Shown: positions 19,018-29,676, counted from the first letter of the stretch. The stretch: 64,000 nt of DNA from Zoogloea sp. (GCA_016720685.1 JADKKC010000027.1:1-64000), one strand, 5' to 3'. Numbers and translations: made by a program. Notes: a model not told the origin generated them from the letters alone.

Positions 19018-20826
19018 ATGAACGACGACATCTTTGCGCTGCCCGCACAACTTTTCCCCTTCGCCAACGCCCTCACCTCCGCCGTGATGCTGCACCGGGG
19101 CGGCAAGATCCTGCTCGCCAACGACGCCCTGTCACGCCTGAGCGGCTACGCACCGGAAGAACTGGCGCGCATGGACTTCTGGGCCCTCTTCCCGCCGCCG
19201 GCCTGCGACCGCCTTCGCGAGCGCGACTCCGGCCGTCTGGACAGCCCGCGGCCCACCACCCTGGACGAAACCGTGATCGTCACCCGCAGCGGAGAAACCC
19301 GCTGGGTGGAGATGTCCGTTTCCAACCAGGTCATCGCCGACGCACCCACCGTTTTCTGCAGCATCCTCGACATCACCGACCGGATGCGCGCCGAAACCGA
19401 CCAGTTGCAGGCCCGGCAACTGCTCGCCCAGATCATCGAAAGCGGCCCGGTGCCCACCCTCGTCATCGACGCCCGCCACGTGCTCACCCACTGGAACCGG
19501 GCCTGCGCGCAGGTGCTCGGCATCAGCGCCGAAAGCATGGTCGGCACGCGCGGGCAGTGGCGCGCCTTTTACGAAAGCGAGCGCCCCATCCTCGCCGACC
19601 TGATCGTCTCGGGCACCATCGACGAGATGATCGAACTCTACGGCACGCAAAACCTGCGCCGCTCGACGGTGATCGACGACGCCTACGAAATCGAAAGCCA
19701 CTTCCCGCACCTCGGCACGCACGGCCGCTGGCTCTACGCCACCGCCGCACCGCTGCGCAACGACGCCGGCGAGGTGATCGGCGCCATCGAAACCCTGCAG
19801 GACATCACCGAACGCAAGCACGCCGAAAACGCGCTGCGCAAGATGCAGACCGAGCTCGAAGCCACCGTGGCCCAGCGCACCAGCGAACTCAGCCACGCCA
19901 AGGCCACGCTGGAAGAGGACATCGACCGCCGGGAAACCGCCGAGGCCGAACTGCTCAAGCGCTACGTCGAACTCACCGAACTCAACTGCCGCCTGCAGGA
20001 AACCCACCAGCAACTCATCCAGTCCGAAAAGCTCGCCTCCATCGGCCAGCTCGCCGCCGGTGTCGCCCACGAAATCAACAACCCGATCGGCTACGTCAAT
20101 TCCAACATCCGCAGCCTCAAGGGCTACATGACCCAGCTCCTCGACGTATTCGACACCTACGAAAAGTGCGAGGCCGAGCTCCCGCCCGCCGCCCGCGAGG
20201 CCATCGCCGCCGCCAAGGAGCGCGCCGACTTTGCCTACCTGCGCGACGACATCGGCCAGCTCATCAGTGAATCCGAGGAAGGCACCGGCCGCGTGCGCAA
20301 GATCGTGCAGGATCTGCGCGACTTCTCGCGCGCCGATTCGAGCCGGGAGGACTGGCAGCCCGCCGACCTCCACGCCGGCCTCGACAGCACCCTCAACATC
20401 GCCAGCAACGAAATCAAGTACAAGGCCGATGTGGTGCGCGAATACGGCGAACTGCCCCTCGTCGAATGCCAGCTGTCGCAACTCAACCAGGTGTTCATGA
20501 ACCTCTTCGTGAACGCCGCCCAGGCCATGCCGGACGAGCGCCGCGGCACCATCCGGGTGCGCACCGGCAGCGCCGGCGACACGGTGTGGATCGAGATCGA
20601 CGACAACGGCCGGGGCATTCCCCCCGACCTGATCGACCGCATCTTCGACCCCTTTTTCACCACCAAGCCGATCGGCATGGGCACCGGCCTCGGCCTCGCC
20701 CTTTCATACGGTATCGTGCAAAAGCACCACGGCAACATCACGGCAAGCAGCACGCCGGGGGCCGGCACCACCTTCCGAATCACCCTGCCCGCGCAGCACC
20801 CGGCCGACCCCGGAGAAGCCTCATGA
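19018..20826 (+). CDS. Cytosolic PAS-PAS sensor histidine kinase
   Basis: 602 aa, no membrane segment. PAS domain at about 15-125, second PAS/PAC at 130-270, coiled coil 270-345, then a kinase core of the NtrB/AtoS-like type. The phospho-acceptor is H351 in GVAHEINNPIGYV. The ATPase has N-box NLFVNAAQAM, G1 DNGRGIP, an FFTTKPIGMGTGLGLA box and a final GTTFRITLP strand. The stop overlaps the start of the REC-HD-GYP gene as ATGA. It is therefore the likely phosphodonor for that regulator and for the first receiver of the operon. The cytosolic PAS domains suggest an internal redox, metabolic or gas signal, which cannot be specified. Confidence 0.9.
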   Translation: MNDDIFALPAQLFPFANALTSAVMLHRGGKILLANDALSRLSGYAPEELARMDFWALFPPPACDRLRERDSGRLDSPRPTTLDETVIVTRSGETRWVEMSVSNQVIADAPTVFCSILDITDRMRAETDQLQARQLLAQIIESGPVPTLVIDARHVLTHWNRACAQVLGISAESMVGTRGQWRAFYESERPILADLIVSGTIDEMIELYGTQNLRRSTVIDDAYEIESHFPHLGTHGRWLYATAAPLRNDAGEVIGAIETLQDITERKHAENALRKMQTELEATVAQRTSELSHAKATLEEDIDRRETAEAELLKRYVELTELNCRLQETHQQLIQSEKLASIGQLAAGVAHEINNPIGYVNSNIRSLKGYMTQLLDVFDTYEKCEAELPPAAREAIAAAKERADFAYLRDDIGQLISESEEGTGRVRKIVQDLRDFSRADSSREDWQPADLHAGLDSTLNIASNEIKYKADVVREYGELPLVECQLSQLNQVFMNLFVNAAQAMPDERRGTIRVRTGSAGDTVWIEIDDNGRGIPPDLIDRIFDPFFTTKPIGMGTGLGLALSYGIVQKHHGNITASSTPGAGTTFRITLPAQHPADPGEAS

Positions 20827-22127
20827 CCCCCTCCCCGCCCACCGCCAGCCCCCAGGCCTTCACCATTCTCTGCGTCGACGACGAAGCCAACATCCTGTCG
20901 TCCCTGCGGCGCCTTTTCCGCCCCCACGGCTACAAGGTGCTGGTGGCCGGCGGCGGCGTCGAAGGCCTCGAAATGCTCGCCGGCGAACACGTGGACCTGA
21001 TCATTTCCGACATGCGCATGCCCGGCATGGACGGCGCCGCCTTTCTCGCCGAGGCCCGCAAGCGCTACCCCGACACCGTGCGCCTGCTGCTCACCGGCTA
21101 CGCCGACATGGACTCCACCATCGCCGCGATCAACTCGGGGCAGATCGCCCGCTACATCGCCAAACCCTGGAACGACCATGACGTGCTGCTCACCGTGCGC
21201 GAAGCGCTCGAGCGCCAGGCCCTGCTGCGCGAGAAGACCCGCCTGGAAGCCCTGGCGCTGCGTCAGAACGAAGAACTGAAGAGCCTCAACGCCAGCCTCG
21301 AACACAAAGTCGAGGCGCGCACCAGCGAACTCAAGGCGGCCCACGAGAAACTCAAGCAGCACTTCCTGACCTCGATCCGCGTCTTCGCCAACCTCATCGA
21401 ACTGCGCGAAGGCGCCAGCGCCGGCCATTCGCGGCGCGTTGCCGACCTGGCCCGCAAGATCGCCGTCAAACTGGGCTTCACCCCCGGCGACGTGCAGGAC
21501 GTGATGCTCGCCGCCCTGCTCCACGACGTCGGCAAGATCGGCCTGCCCGACGAACTGCTCACCAAACCGGTGTCCCACATGAGCGGCGACGAACTGGGCC
21601 TGCTGCGCAAACACCCGGTCAGCGGACAGTCCGCCCTGATGGGCCTCGAAAACCTGCGCCAGGCCGGCACCTTCGTGCGCAGCCACCACGAGCGCTGGGA
21701 CGGCCAGGGCTACCCCGACCGCCTCTCGGGCCTCGCGATTCCCTACGGCGCCCGGATCATCGCCGTCGCCAACGATTTCGACGGGCTGCAGATCGGCTCG
21801 CTTTCGCCGCGCCGGTTCAAGCCCGAGGAGGCCGCCACCTTCGTGCAGCAGAACCGCGGCAAGCGCTACTGCCCGAAGGTGGTGGACGCTTTCATGGAGG
21901 TGATGGGCGGGGCTGACACGACACCGGGGACCACCAATGACCACAATCCCTCGTCCCTCAAGCCGGGCATGGTCCTGGCGCGCGACCTCCTGACCCGCGA
22001 CGGCGTCATGCTGCTGGCGGCAGACTTCGTGCTCGACGAAAACCTGATCCGCCAGCTGCGCGAACTGGAAGCCTCGGAAGGCATCCGCCTCAGCATCGCC
22101 ATACGTCCCCAGGAAGCAAAAACGTAG
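20823..22127 (+). CDS. Response regulator with REC and HD-GYP c-di-GMP phosphodiesterase domains
   Basis: 434 aa. REC domain at about 12-130 with D19/D20 and acceptor D63 (SDMRMPGMDG) and the conserved FxxKPW-like end (YIAKPWN). A coiled coil at 135-180 leads into an HD-GYP domain with H234-D235 (LLHDVGKIG), HHERWDGQGYP and GYP at 296-298, so c-di-GMP hydrolysis is expected. A C-terminal segment (about 365-430) carries the LKPGMVLA pattern also found in the 104-aa protein of the operon. It is the last gene of the operon; a GC hairpin follows before the convergent EAL gene. Confidence 0.9.
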   Translation: MTPSPPTASPQAFTILCVDDEANILSSLRRLFRPHGYKVLVAGGGVEGLEMLAGEHVDLIISDMRMPGMDGAAFLAEARKRYPDTVRLLLTGYADMDSTIAAINSGQIARYIAKPWNDHDVLLTVREALERQALLREKTRLEALALRQNEELKSLNASLEHKVEARTSELKAAHEKLKQHFLTSIRVFANLIELREGASAGHSRRVADLARKIAVKLGFTPGDVQDVMLAALLHDVGKIGLPDELLTKPVSHMSGDELGLLRKHPVSGQSALMGLENLRQAGTFVRSHHERWDGQGYPDRLSGLAIPYGARIIAVANDFDGLQIGSLSPRRFKPEEAATFVQQNRGKRYCPKVVDAFMEVMGGADTTPGTTNDHNPSSLKPGMVLARDLLTRDGVMLLAADFVLDENLIRQLRELEASEGIRLSIAIRPQEAKT

Positions 22128-22137
22128 AGGCTGTGGA

Positions 22138-22157
22138 GCGGGGCCGGCACGCCCCGC
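22138..22157. terminator. GC-rich hairpin between convergent operons
   Basis: GCGGGGC and GCCCCGC form a 7-bp stem with a 6-base loop in the 34-base gap between the convergent HD-GYP and EAL regulator genes. There is no T-tract, so termination here would be inefficient or factor-assisted. Confidence 0.4.
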
Positions 22158-22161
22158 CGCT

Positions 22162-24306
22162 TCAGACCGGCCGGTCCACCGGCAGGATGCTGGCGCTGAC
22201 CAGCGATTGGGCGAGCGCCCGGCTCGACATGGGACGGGCAAACAGATAGCCCTGGATCAGGTGACACCCCTGGTCGCGCAGGGTTTCCAGCTGGGCAACG
22301 GTCTCGACGCCTTCGGCGACCACCTCCAGCCCCAGGCTGTGGGCCAGCCCGATGACCGCCCTGACGATGGCCACGCCCTGCCCGTCGACCAGTTCGCTGA
22401 CAAACGACCGGTCGATCTTCAGCGTATCCACCGCCAGCCGGCGCAGGTAGGCCAGCGACGAATAGCCGGTGCCGAAATCATCCACCGCCACCCGGATGCC
22501 CATCTCGCGCAACTGGGCCAGGATGGTCGTGGCGTAATCGAGATCGCGCATGAGCACCGTTTCGGTAAGCTCGAACTCGATGCGCGAGGCCTGCAAGCCC
22601 GCCCCCTCCAGCACCGCGCGCACGGTGGGAATGAGCTGCGGGTCCATGAAGTTCACGCCCGACAGGTTGATGCTGACCCGGAAATCCGCCGGCAACGCAT
22701 CACCCAGCTGAACGATGTCGTTGCACACGCGCTCCATCACGGCCCGCGTGAGCGGCACGATCATGCCGGTTTCCTCGGCCAGCGAAATGAACTCCGGCGG
22801 CGGAACCGACCCGCGCGACACGTGCGGCCAGCGCACCAGCGCCTCCGCCTTGACGATCTCGCGGCGGTTCACATCGACGATGGGCTGGTAGAGCACCTTC
22901 AGCTCGTCCTCGCCGATGGCCCGGCGCAGATCGCCTTCCAGCGTAAAGCGCAGGAAGGCGGCCACCTTCATCTCTTCGGAAAACAGCGCCACCTGGTCGC
23001 GGGTAATCCGCTTGGCCCGGTTGAGGGCGGTTTCGGCGGCCTTCAGCAGCGCATCCGCGTCGATTTCGTGATCGGGCATCAGCGCCACGCCAACCCGGGC
23101 CGACAGGGTGATCTCCTGCCCCGGCACGCGTATCGGTGCGCACACCACCTGCACCAGCTTGTGGGCGATGGCCAGCACCTCCTCCACCGGCCCCGCGTCA
23201 GTCACCAGAATGCCGAACTCGTCGGCCGCCATGCGTGCCACCTTGAGGCGCGGCAACCCGCCACCGCCTGCCGGCTCGGCCGGAGTGCGATCGCCCATGC
23301 AGTCGCGCAGGCGATGACCGATGACCTGCAGCACCTGGTCTCCGCGCTCGGGGCCGAGGCTGTCGTTGATGCGCGCAAAGCGGTCGATATCCACCACCAT
23401 CACGGCGCAGCGGCTGTCGTTGCGCAGACAGCGGGCCGTGGCGGCCAGCAGCCCCTCGCGGAAGAACTCGCGATTCGGCAGCCCGGTAAGCGGATCGAAA
23501 TAGGCCAGCTGGCGAATCCGCCGCTGGGCCTCCACCTGCTCGGTGATGTCCTGGGCGCTGCCCTCCATGACCAGTCCATCCAGCGATTCCGCCCCCAGGT
23601 CGTTGGCGCGCTCGGCGGTTTCCAGCAGGGTTCTCACGCTGCCGTCGGGCCACACCACCCGGTAGGTGAGCTGGTAGCCAATGCCCTGGCGGGCGCCCTC
23701 CAGGGCAGCATGGACCATGGCCCGGTCGGGCTCGTAGACGTGGGCGATCAGGGCCAGCATGCCCTCGCCGAAGGTGTCGGCATGCTGGCCGAACAAACGG
23801 TAATACTGGGACGAACGCTGGGCGTCATCGGCCTGCACGAACCATTCCCAGCTGCCCAGGCGGGCAATGCGCTGGGCGCTGGAGAGGCTGTCCTTGCTGC
23901 GCACCAGCTCCTTCATGACCTGGGCCGAGCGCAGCACGTAACGGATGCGAAAGCGCAGCAGGGTCCAGTTGATCGGCTTGGAGATGAAATCGGTGGCGCC
24001 GACGTGAAAAGCCTCCTCGACCGAATCGCTGTCTTCCAGGCCCGTGAGCATGATGACCGGCACCAGCTCGCCGGACGGCGTGGCGCGCAAGCGGCGGCAG
24101 ACCTCGAAGCCGCTGAGTCCCGGCATCATCACGTCGAGCAACACCAAATCGGGATGCTCGGCATTGAAAGTGATCAGGGCCTGCACGCCGTTTTCGGCTT
24201 CGAAGGTGCTGTAACCGCCTTCGCGCAGGGCCTCGACGGCCATCATGCGGGTCAGCGGATCATCATCAACGATGAGGACGCGAGTGTTGTTGTGGCTTCC
24301 GGTCAT
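22162..24306 (-). CDS. Response regulator with REC, PAS, degenerate GGDEF and EAL domains
   Basis: 714-aa output protein of the TonB-YfiR-kinase cluster. REC at about residues 8-130 (VDDDP, acceptor D58 in LLDVMMPGLSG, K in FISKPIN), PAS/PAC at 150-275, then a GGDEF domain whose signature reads AADEF near residue 360 and is probably inactive. An EAL domain with all key motifs follows: KAEALVRW, NLSGVN, ELTETVL, DDFGTGYSSLAYLR, KIDRSFV, EGVET. It is predicted to act as a phosphodiesterase switched by phosphorylation. Its ATG (24306-24304) overlaps the TGA of the upstream kinase/HPt gene, so the two are translationally coupled. Confidence 0.9.
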   Translation of the reverse strand: MTGSHNNTRVLIVDDDPLTRMMAVEALREGGYSTFEAENGVQALITFNAEHPDLVLLDVMMPGLSGFEVCRRLRATPSGELVPVIMLTGLEDSDSVEEAFHVGATDFISKPINWTLLRFRIRYVLRSAQVMKELVRSKDSLSSAQRIARLGSWEWFVQADDAQRSSQYYRLFGQHADTFGEGMLALIAHVYEPDRAMVHAALEGARQGIGYQLTYRVVWPDGSVRTLLETAERANDLGAESLDGLVMEGSAQDITEQVEAQRRIRQLAYFDPLTGLPNREFFREGLLAATARCLRNDSRCAVMVVDIDRFARINDSLGPERGDQVLQVIGHRLRDCMGDRTPAEPAGGGGLPRLKVARMAADEFGILVTDAGPVEEVLAIAHKLVQVVCAPIRVPGQEITLSARVGVALMPDHEIDADALLKAAETALNRAKRITRDQVALFSEEMKVAAFLRFTLEGDLRRAIGEDELKVLYQPIVDVNRREIVKAEALVRWPHVSRGSVPPPEFISLAEETGMIVPLTRAVMERVCNDIVQLGDALPADFRVSINLSGVNFMDPQLIPTVRAVLEGAGLQASRIEFELTETVLMRDLDYATTILAQLREMGIRVAVDDFGTGYSSLAYLRRLAVDTLKIDRSFVSELVDGQGVAIVRAVIGLAHSLGLEVVAEGVETVAQLETLRDQGCHLIQGYLFARPMSSRALAQSLVSASILPVDRPV

Positions 24307-27058
24307 TGTTCCAAAGGGCCTTCCACCCGACTCCAAAGCTCCATGCTGATCAATCCTTCGTCGAGGAGCGCCTGCCGGCAGCCCTCCCAGGCCTCGGCAA
24401 ACCCGGTCGCCTCGGTGGGAGTCGGCTCGGCGCCGCTCTTCATCCGTTCGTCCAGGGCCCGCGCCAGAGCGGCCAGCCGCAGCGCGCCGATCGCGAAGCA
24501 ACCGGATTTCATCTTGTGGACCAGCGCCTTCACCGCCGCCGAGTCGCCGGTCGCAATCAGTCTTTGCAGGCTGCGGACATTGCGCACCGTCTCGGTGACG
24601 AAGAGTGCCACCAAACGCTGCAACATCGGCGACTCACGCTTGCCGTTCACGCCCGGCAAGCCCAGCAGCACGGTTACGTCGAGTGCCGCCTCGACCGGGC
24701 TGTCGACACTCGCGGCGGGTGCCGGCAGCGGCGCAGCCCTGGGCGGATCGGCGGCTGCACGCCGCGCAGCCAGCGGCTCAGTACGGCCCACAGCTGCTCG
24801 CCGGACACCGGCTTGACCAGGTAATCATCCATGCCGGCCGCCAGGCAGGCCTCGCGGTCTTCGGAAAGGGCGTTGGCGGTCAGGGCAATGATCGGCATGC
24901 GCGGCAGGCCGCGCGCGGCCTCGTCGGCCCGGATCACCCGGGTCGCCTGGCGCCCGTCCATGTTCGGCATCTGGATATCCATCAGGATCAGGTCGAAGCG
25001 CCCGTCACGACAGGCCTCGACGGCCTGACTCCCGTCGGCGGCCAGCGACACGCGGCAACCGATGGAGTCGAGCACCGCGACCGCCACCTCGCGGTTCACC
25101 GGATGATCCTCGACCACCAGCACATGGGCAGCCAGGCGATGCACCGCCGGATCGGGCGCGGCGGCCGGCACTTCCCGGACCAGGAAACGGCGGATCTCGG
25201 TGCCGCTCAGCGGGCGCGGCAGGATCAGCTCGGCGCCCGCGGCCCGCATCGCGTCGGCCTCGTCGTGGCCGGCGCCGACAATCGCCGCCAGCAACGGCCG
25301 GGCCGGCCTGGCCTGCAGGTCCGTGAGCAAACGGCAGCCGCCGAGTGCATCGAAAGCAGCATCGACCACCACCCAGTCGAAGCCAGCGCCGGAGGCCAGC
25401 ATTTCGTCGACCGCCGGAGAGTCGTAAGCCAGCTCGGTTCGGCAGCCCAGAAACTCCAGCTGCGCAACCAGCGCATCGCGTGCGCGGGAGTCACCCACGG
25501 CAAGCAGGGCCGCAGAGCGGGCAAGCGGCGCGAGAGGAAGATCCGCGGAGGTGTGCTGGCCCAGTTCGAATTCGACCCAGAAACAGGAGCCGAGACCGGG
25601 CTCGGAGAGATAGTCGATCTCGCCGTTCATCTGCTCGACCAACTCGCGGGCAATGGCCAGCCCCAGCCCGGTGCCGCCAAAGCGCCGCGCCATCGAGTTG
25701 TCGGCCTGCGAGAAGGACTGGAACAAGCGGGCGCCGGCTTCCCGCGGCACCCCGATGCCGGTATCCCGAACCTCGACCCGTATCCGCAGGCGCCCCTCCG
25801 CGGAACAGGGCGCCCGCGTCACGACAATGGCGATCTCGCCGTGCTCGGTGAATTTCTGGGCGTTGGAGACGAGGTTGTTGAAGACCTGCCGAACGCGCAG
25901 CGCGTCACCTGTCGCACGGGCCGGCACCAGCGGGTCGACATATAGGTAGAGCTGCAGGCCGCGCTCATGGGCCGAGGTGGCAAACAGGGTGGCCACCAGG
26001 TCGATGGTGTCGCGCAGGGAAAACGGCAGAAGCTCGAGCTCCAGCCGCCCGGCTTCGATTTTTGAAACGTCGAGCACGTCGTTGATGATCTCCAGAAGCG
26101 CGCGCGCCGAATCATCGAGCATATCAACAAAGAAAGCCTGGCGCTCACCGAGAGCAGTCTGCCTCAGCAACCCGATCATGCCCATGACGCCGTTCATCGG
26201 CGTGCGGATTTCATGGCTCATGTTGGCGAGAAACTGGGACTTGGCGCGGTTGGCCGCTTCGGCCTGCTCCATCGCCGCGCGCAGTTCCGCGGTACGGGCG
26301 GCCACCTCGGAGGCGAGGTGTTCCCGGTGCCGCGTCAGCTCCCGGTCGCGGGTGCCGATTTCGGCCAGCATGTCGTTGAATCCGGTAATCAGTTCGCCCA
26401 CCTCGTCGGCGTAACCGGCCGGGGCGCGCAGGTCATAGCGCTTGCGGGTGCCCACCTCCCGCACCACTTCGGCCAGCTTTTGCAGTGGCTCGACGATCAT
26501 CCCCTGCATGCGCCGGGTGAACAGGCCGGCCACGACCAGCGCCGCGACCAGCCCGAGCAGCGCAAAGCCGAGCCACAGGATCAGGCGCCCGACGATCGAG
26601 CGGAGCTCGAACTCGATAATCAGGCTGCCCAGCTCCTCGCCATCGCTGACCAGACGCTTGCTGACGAGCAGGGTCAGCCCGCTCCACCGGGCCCCGCTGC
26701 CCTCGGCCTGGGTCTTCAGCCAGGCGACGTAGTGCGCGTCGTCTCCGGCCTGCGGCGGATAGGCGGCGAACACCGACCCGTCCTGGCGGAACAGCAGCGC
26801 CGTCGCCACCCTTTCGTGGTGACGCAAGGCCGCCAGCAGCGACGCAGCCACCCGGGCGTCGTCAAAGCGCAGCGGTGGAATGGCGCTGTCGGCGACAATT
26901 TCCGAGAGCACCCGGCCGTCCTCGTCGGCCCGCCGGATCTCGTTTCCCACCTCGGTCATGAAGATGGTCAGCACCGCCACGCCCAGCGCGATCAGCACGC
27001 TCAGGCGGGCCACGATGCCAAGCTTCCGGCCGATGGGCAGATTCTGTATCGATCGCAC
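24303..27058 (-). CDS. Hybrid histidine kinase with CHASE8-like sensor, HAMP, receivers and HPt (frameshifted)
   Basis: Inner-membrane phosphorelay kinase. Two membrane helices (about 15-35 and 158-180) enclose a ~120-residue periplasmic domain resembling CHASE8, the domain through which YfiN senses YfiR. Then come HAMP (180-235), a coiled coil, HisKA with H282 ([12 protein letters not shown]), HATPase, a degenerate receiver, and a canonical receiver ([29 protein letters not shown]). As read, the frame ends soon after the receiver. Adding one base near 24745-24770 joins it to an HPt domain ([15 protein letters not shown]) ending at 24303. The GTG start at 27058 follows the yfiR-like stop directly, with GAGGGG upstream. 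The CHASE8 call is by pattern and needs a profile search. Confidence 0.85.
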
Positions 27059-27607
27059 TCAGAACCCCCTCACGCCCAGCACGTTGCGCCCCAGGCGCAG
27101 CAACTGGGAACTGGCCCTCAGGCCGTCCCGCAGGAGGGCCGCCTGATTGATGTCGAAGCGCACCCGCCCGTCCTCGACGACCAGCCCGATGCTGCCGCCG
27201 GCCTCCGCAAAGCCGTCGGTGTCGCTCACCGACAGCACACCCTTGCCGGCCAGCCCGCGCAGCAGCAGGCCGAGGCGGCGCTCCTCCGAATCGGCGATGA
27301 AAACCAGGTGGCAGTCGCCGGCCTGGTCGACGCCTTCGATCTGGCGCAGGCGCATTTCGTGGCCATTGACCTGGCGCCCTTCAAGGCCGATCAGCGCACC
27401 ACCGAAGGGATCCCGACCGAGCACGCACAGGCGCAGCGGAGCCCCGGTCGGCAGGCGCGCAGCGGGCCATTCCACGTAGCGGGCAAAATTGAGCAGGTAG
27501 GCAGCCTTGATCTGGTATTCCCCCGGCGGCGCGGCAGTCCATGCCGGGCCCGCGCCCAGGTTGAGCGCGACGAGAAATGCCAGTCTGCCGAATAGGCGGC
27601 GGATCAC
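27059..27607 (-). CDS. YfiR-like periplasmic regulator (DUF4154)
   Basis: 182-aa secreted protein with an N-terminal signal peptide (about residues 1-25) and the family pattern YQIKAAYLLNFARYVEWP, CVLGRDPFG, the central CHLVFIADSEERR element and the late VSDTDGFAEAGG element. In Pseudomonas, YfiR is a periplasmic redox-sensitive repressor of the cyclase YfiN. C61 and C99 here have spacing close to its regulatory disulfide (C71-C110), while a second Cys pair is absent. GTG at 27607 is preferred because GAGGG precedes it and the signal peptide begins there. It lies between a TonB-dependent receptor and a CHASE8-like kinase, so its expected partner is the kinase, not a YfiN-type cyclase. Confidence 0.85.
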   Translation of the reverse strand: MIRRLFGRLAFLVALNLGAGPAWTAAPPGEYQIKAAYLLNFARYVEWPAARLPTGAPLRLCVLGRDPFGGALIGLEGRQVNGHEMRLRQIEGVDQAGDCHLVFIADSEERRLGLLLRGLAGKGVLSVSDTDGFAEAGGSIGLVVEDGRVRFDINQAALLRDGLRASSQLLRLGRNVLGVRGF

Positions 27608-27617
27608 GGGATAGCCC

Positions 27618-29676
27618 TCAGAAACGCCACAGGCCCTGGGCAAATCCTTGCCGGGGCTGATAAGCGGGTTGCGAGGGAACGAAGTCCGACGCGTGTTCCT
27701 GGTGGAGCGGGTCGAAAAGGTTCAACCCGACCACCGCAAGCTCGAAAGACCGGCTGACTCGCCAGCCGTAGCGCAGATCCACGCTGGTGTAGGCCGGCAC
27801 ATGCCCCAGACCGATAGCGCCCACCCTGCGCACCATCAGATCCAACTCGCGACCGCGCCCCAGATTGAGCAGTCCGTGCAGGTTTGCCCAGTAGTGAGGT
27901 GACGCCGCCTCCAGGGCCTCTCCCGAGGCCTGGGTAACCGGGTCGGTGCTGCGGCCAGCCCGGATGTCCATCAGCGTGTAGCTGGCCTGCAGGCGCAGGT
28001 TCTCCGTCACCGGCAGGTCGAGCCCCAGCTCCAGGCCGGTGCTGCGTGCGCTCTCCCACGTTGCCGCGATTGAGATACTGGAGAGGAAGCATCACGACCG
28101 GCACCAGACCGGCCACACCGGGCAGCACGACACCCCCCGGATCGAGGGAGATGCTGGTCAGGTGGGTATAGTCGTGGTGAAACAGCACGGCCTCGAAGCT
28201 GCCATTGCCGAAACCGCGACGATAGCCGAGTTCCAGCGCGTCGAGCCGCTCGGCCCGCGGCGCCCAGTTCGGCCCCGGTCGCGACACCATGGCCACGACG
28301 GGCATTCGCGGATTACCGGTTTGCTGCAGGCCGGCGAACGTCTGGGTGTCGATCTCGCCGACCGATGGCGTGCGTGCCGCCCGCGACCAGTTGGCCCACA
28401 CGCTGTCCGCATCGGTGGGCGTCCACATGAGCCGCGCATTCGGCTGCGGCTCGAGGCGGGACATTGTCGAATGCTCGAAACGCCCGCCGAGGGTCAGCTT
28501 CCAGACCCGCGGCTGCAGGGTGATCTCGTCCTGCACGAAAGCGCTGGCGACATTGAATTTTCGGCCACTGGGAGACACCACCAGCACCGGCGTCGACAGA
28601 TGGATCTCCGTCTGGACGAAGCGGCTCCCGAGCCCCCACATCAATTCGTGCGCCCCCATCGGCGCCAGACGATGCTGAAAATCCAGGTCGGCCGTGCGGA
28701 CTTCGCCGGTTCCGTAATTTATTGCTTCGATCCGCTGGGTATCCACGTAGCCCTGCAGCGACGCCTCGCCACCGGCCAGCCCCCAGGTATGGCGCCCCAC
28801 CAGGCTGGAACCTTCCAGCTCGGCGCCGAGGTGCAACAGGAGCGGCAGGCCGGCCTGGGCGCTGGTCTGAAGGTTCTCGCGGTTGCTGCGCCGATAGGTA
28901 TTGCCCTGCACCATCCAGGCATTCGTTCCCGATCCCGCACTGTCCATCCGGAAACCGGCCAGCCAGCCCCGATTGCCATCGACACCGGACTCACCGCTGG
29001 CCGAGCGCGATTCGGCCAGCTCGTTGCCCTTGGCAAAAACCCGTAGCGCCCCCGCTCCGCCAAGCTCGACGCCCTGGCGCACCGCCACCGCCGGGTGGCC
29101 CTGGCTGTCCAGCCTCATCGACAGCAATCCGCCGCGGCTCGCCGTTGCCTTGCGGGTCACGATGTTGATCACGCCATTGACGGCATTCGCGCCCCACAGC
29201 GAAGCGCCCGGCCCGCGCACCACCTCGATGCGCTCCACGTCTTCGAGCATCACGTCGAGCGCTTCCCAGAACACACCCGAGAACAGCGGGCTGTAAACAC
29301 TGCGGCCATCGATCAGGACCAGCAGCTTGTTGGAAAAACGCCCCGCGTAGCCCCGTACGCCTACCGCCCAGCGGCCGGCGCCGATCTGCGCCACGCTCAC
29401 ACCGGGCACCTCGCGCAGGGCCTCCGGCACACTGCGGGCCCCGCTGCGGCGGATGTCCTCGGCCGTCAGCACGCTGACGGCGGCCGACGTCTCCGACAAT
29501 TTCTGCGCCTTGCGCGAAACAGTCGCCACCTCCAGACGACCCAGATCCTCGAGGGCCAGGTCGACCAACGGCGCCTCTTCAGCCCACGCAGCGGCCGCCC
29601 ACAACAAGGCAGGAAAAACAATTCCGGGCACGGCAGGGATGCATCGATTGGAATCTCGGGAAAATGATAACGTCAT
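27618..29676 (-). CDS. TonB-dependent outer-membrane receptor (frameshifted near C-terminus)
   Basis: Outer-membrane β-barrel with a signal peptide and a plug domain (VSVLTAEDIRRSGARSVPEA, RGPGASLWGANAVNGVINIV). About 685 aa after repair. The substrate is not predictable. The frame is lost at an extra base in the CCC run at 28055-28057; removing it gives NVESARSTGLELG and continues to a normal barrel end, DFVPSQ...GLWRF, at 27618. The ATG at 29676 (MTLSF) is chosen over an upstream codon. The gene is followed after 10 bases by the YfiR-like gene. Receptor, YfiR and sensor kinase/cyclase gene sets recur in proteobacteria and suggest that ligand or envelope status is read into signalling. Confidence 0.85.

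Noticed and set aside
22207..24816. A long plus-strand open frame opposite the EAL response regulator.
   Set aside because: His/Gln/Arg-rich shadow translation without domain pattern; the minus-strand gene is certain.
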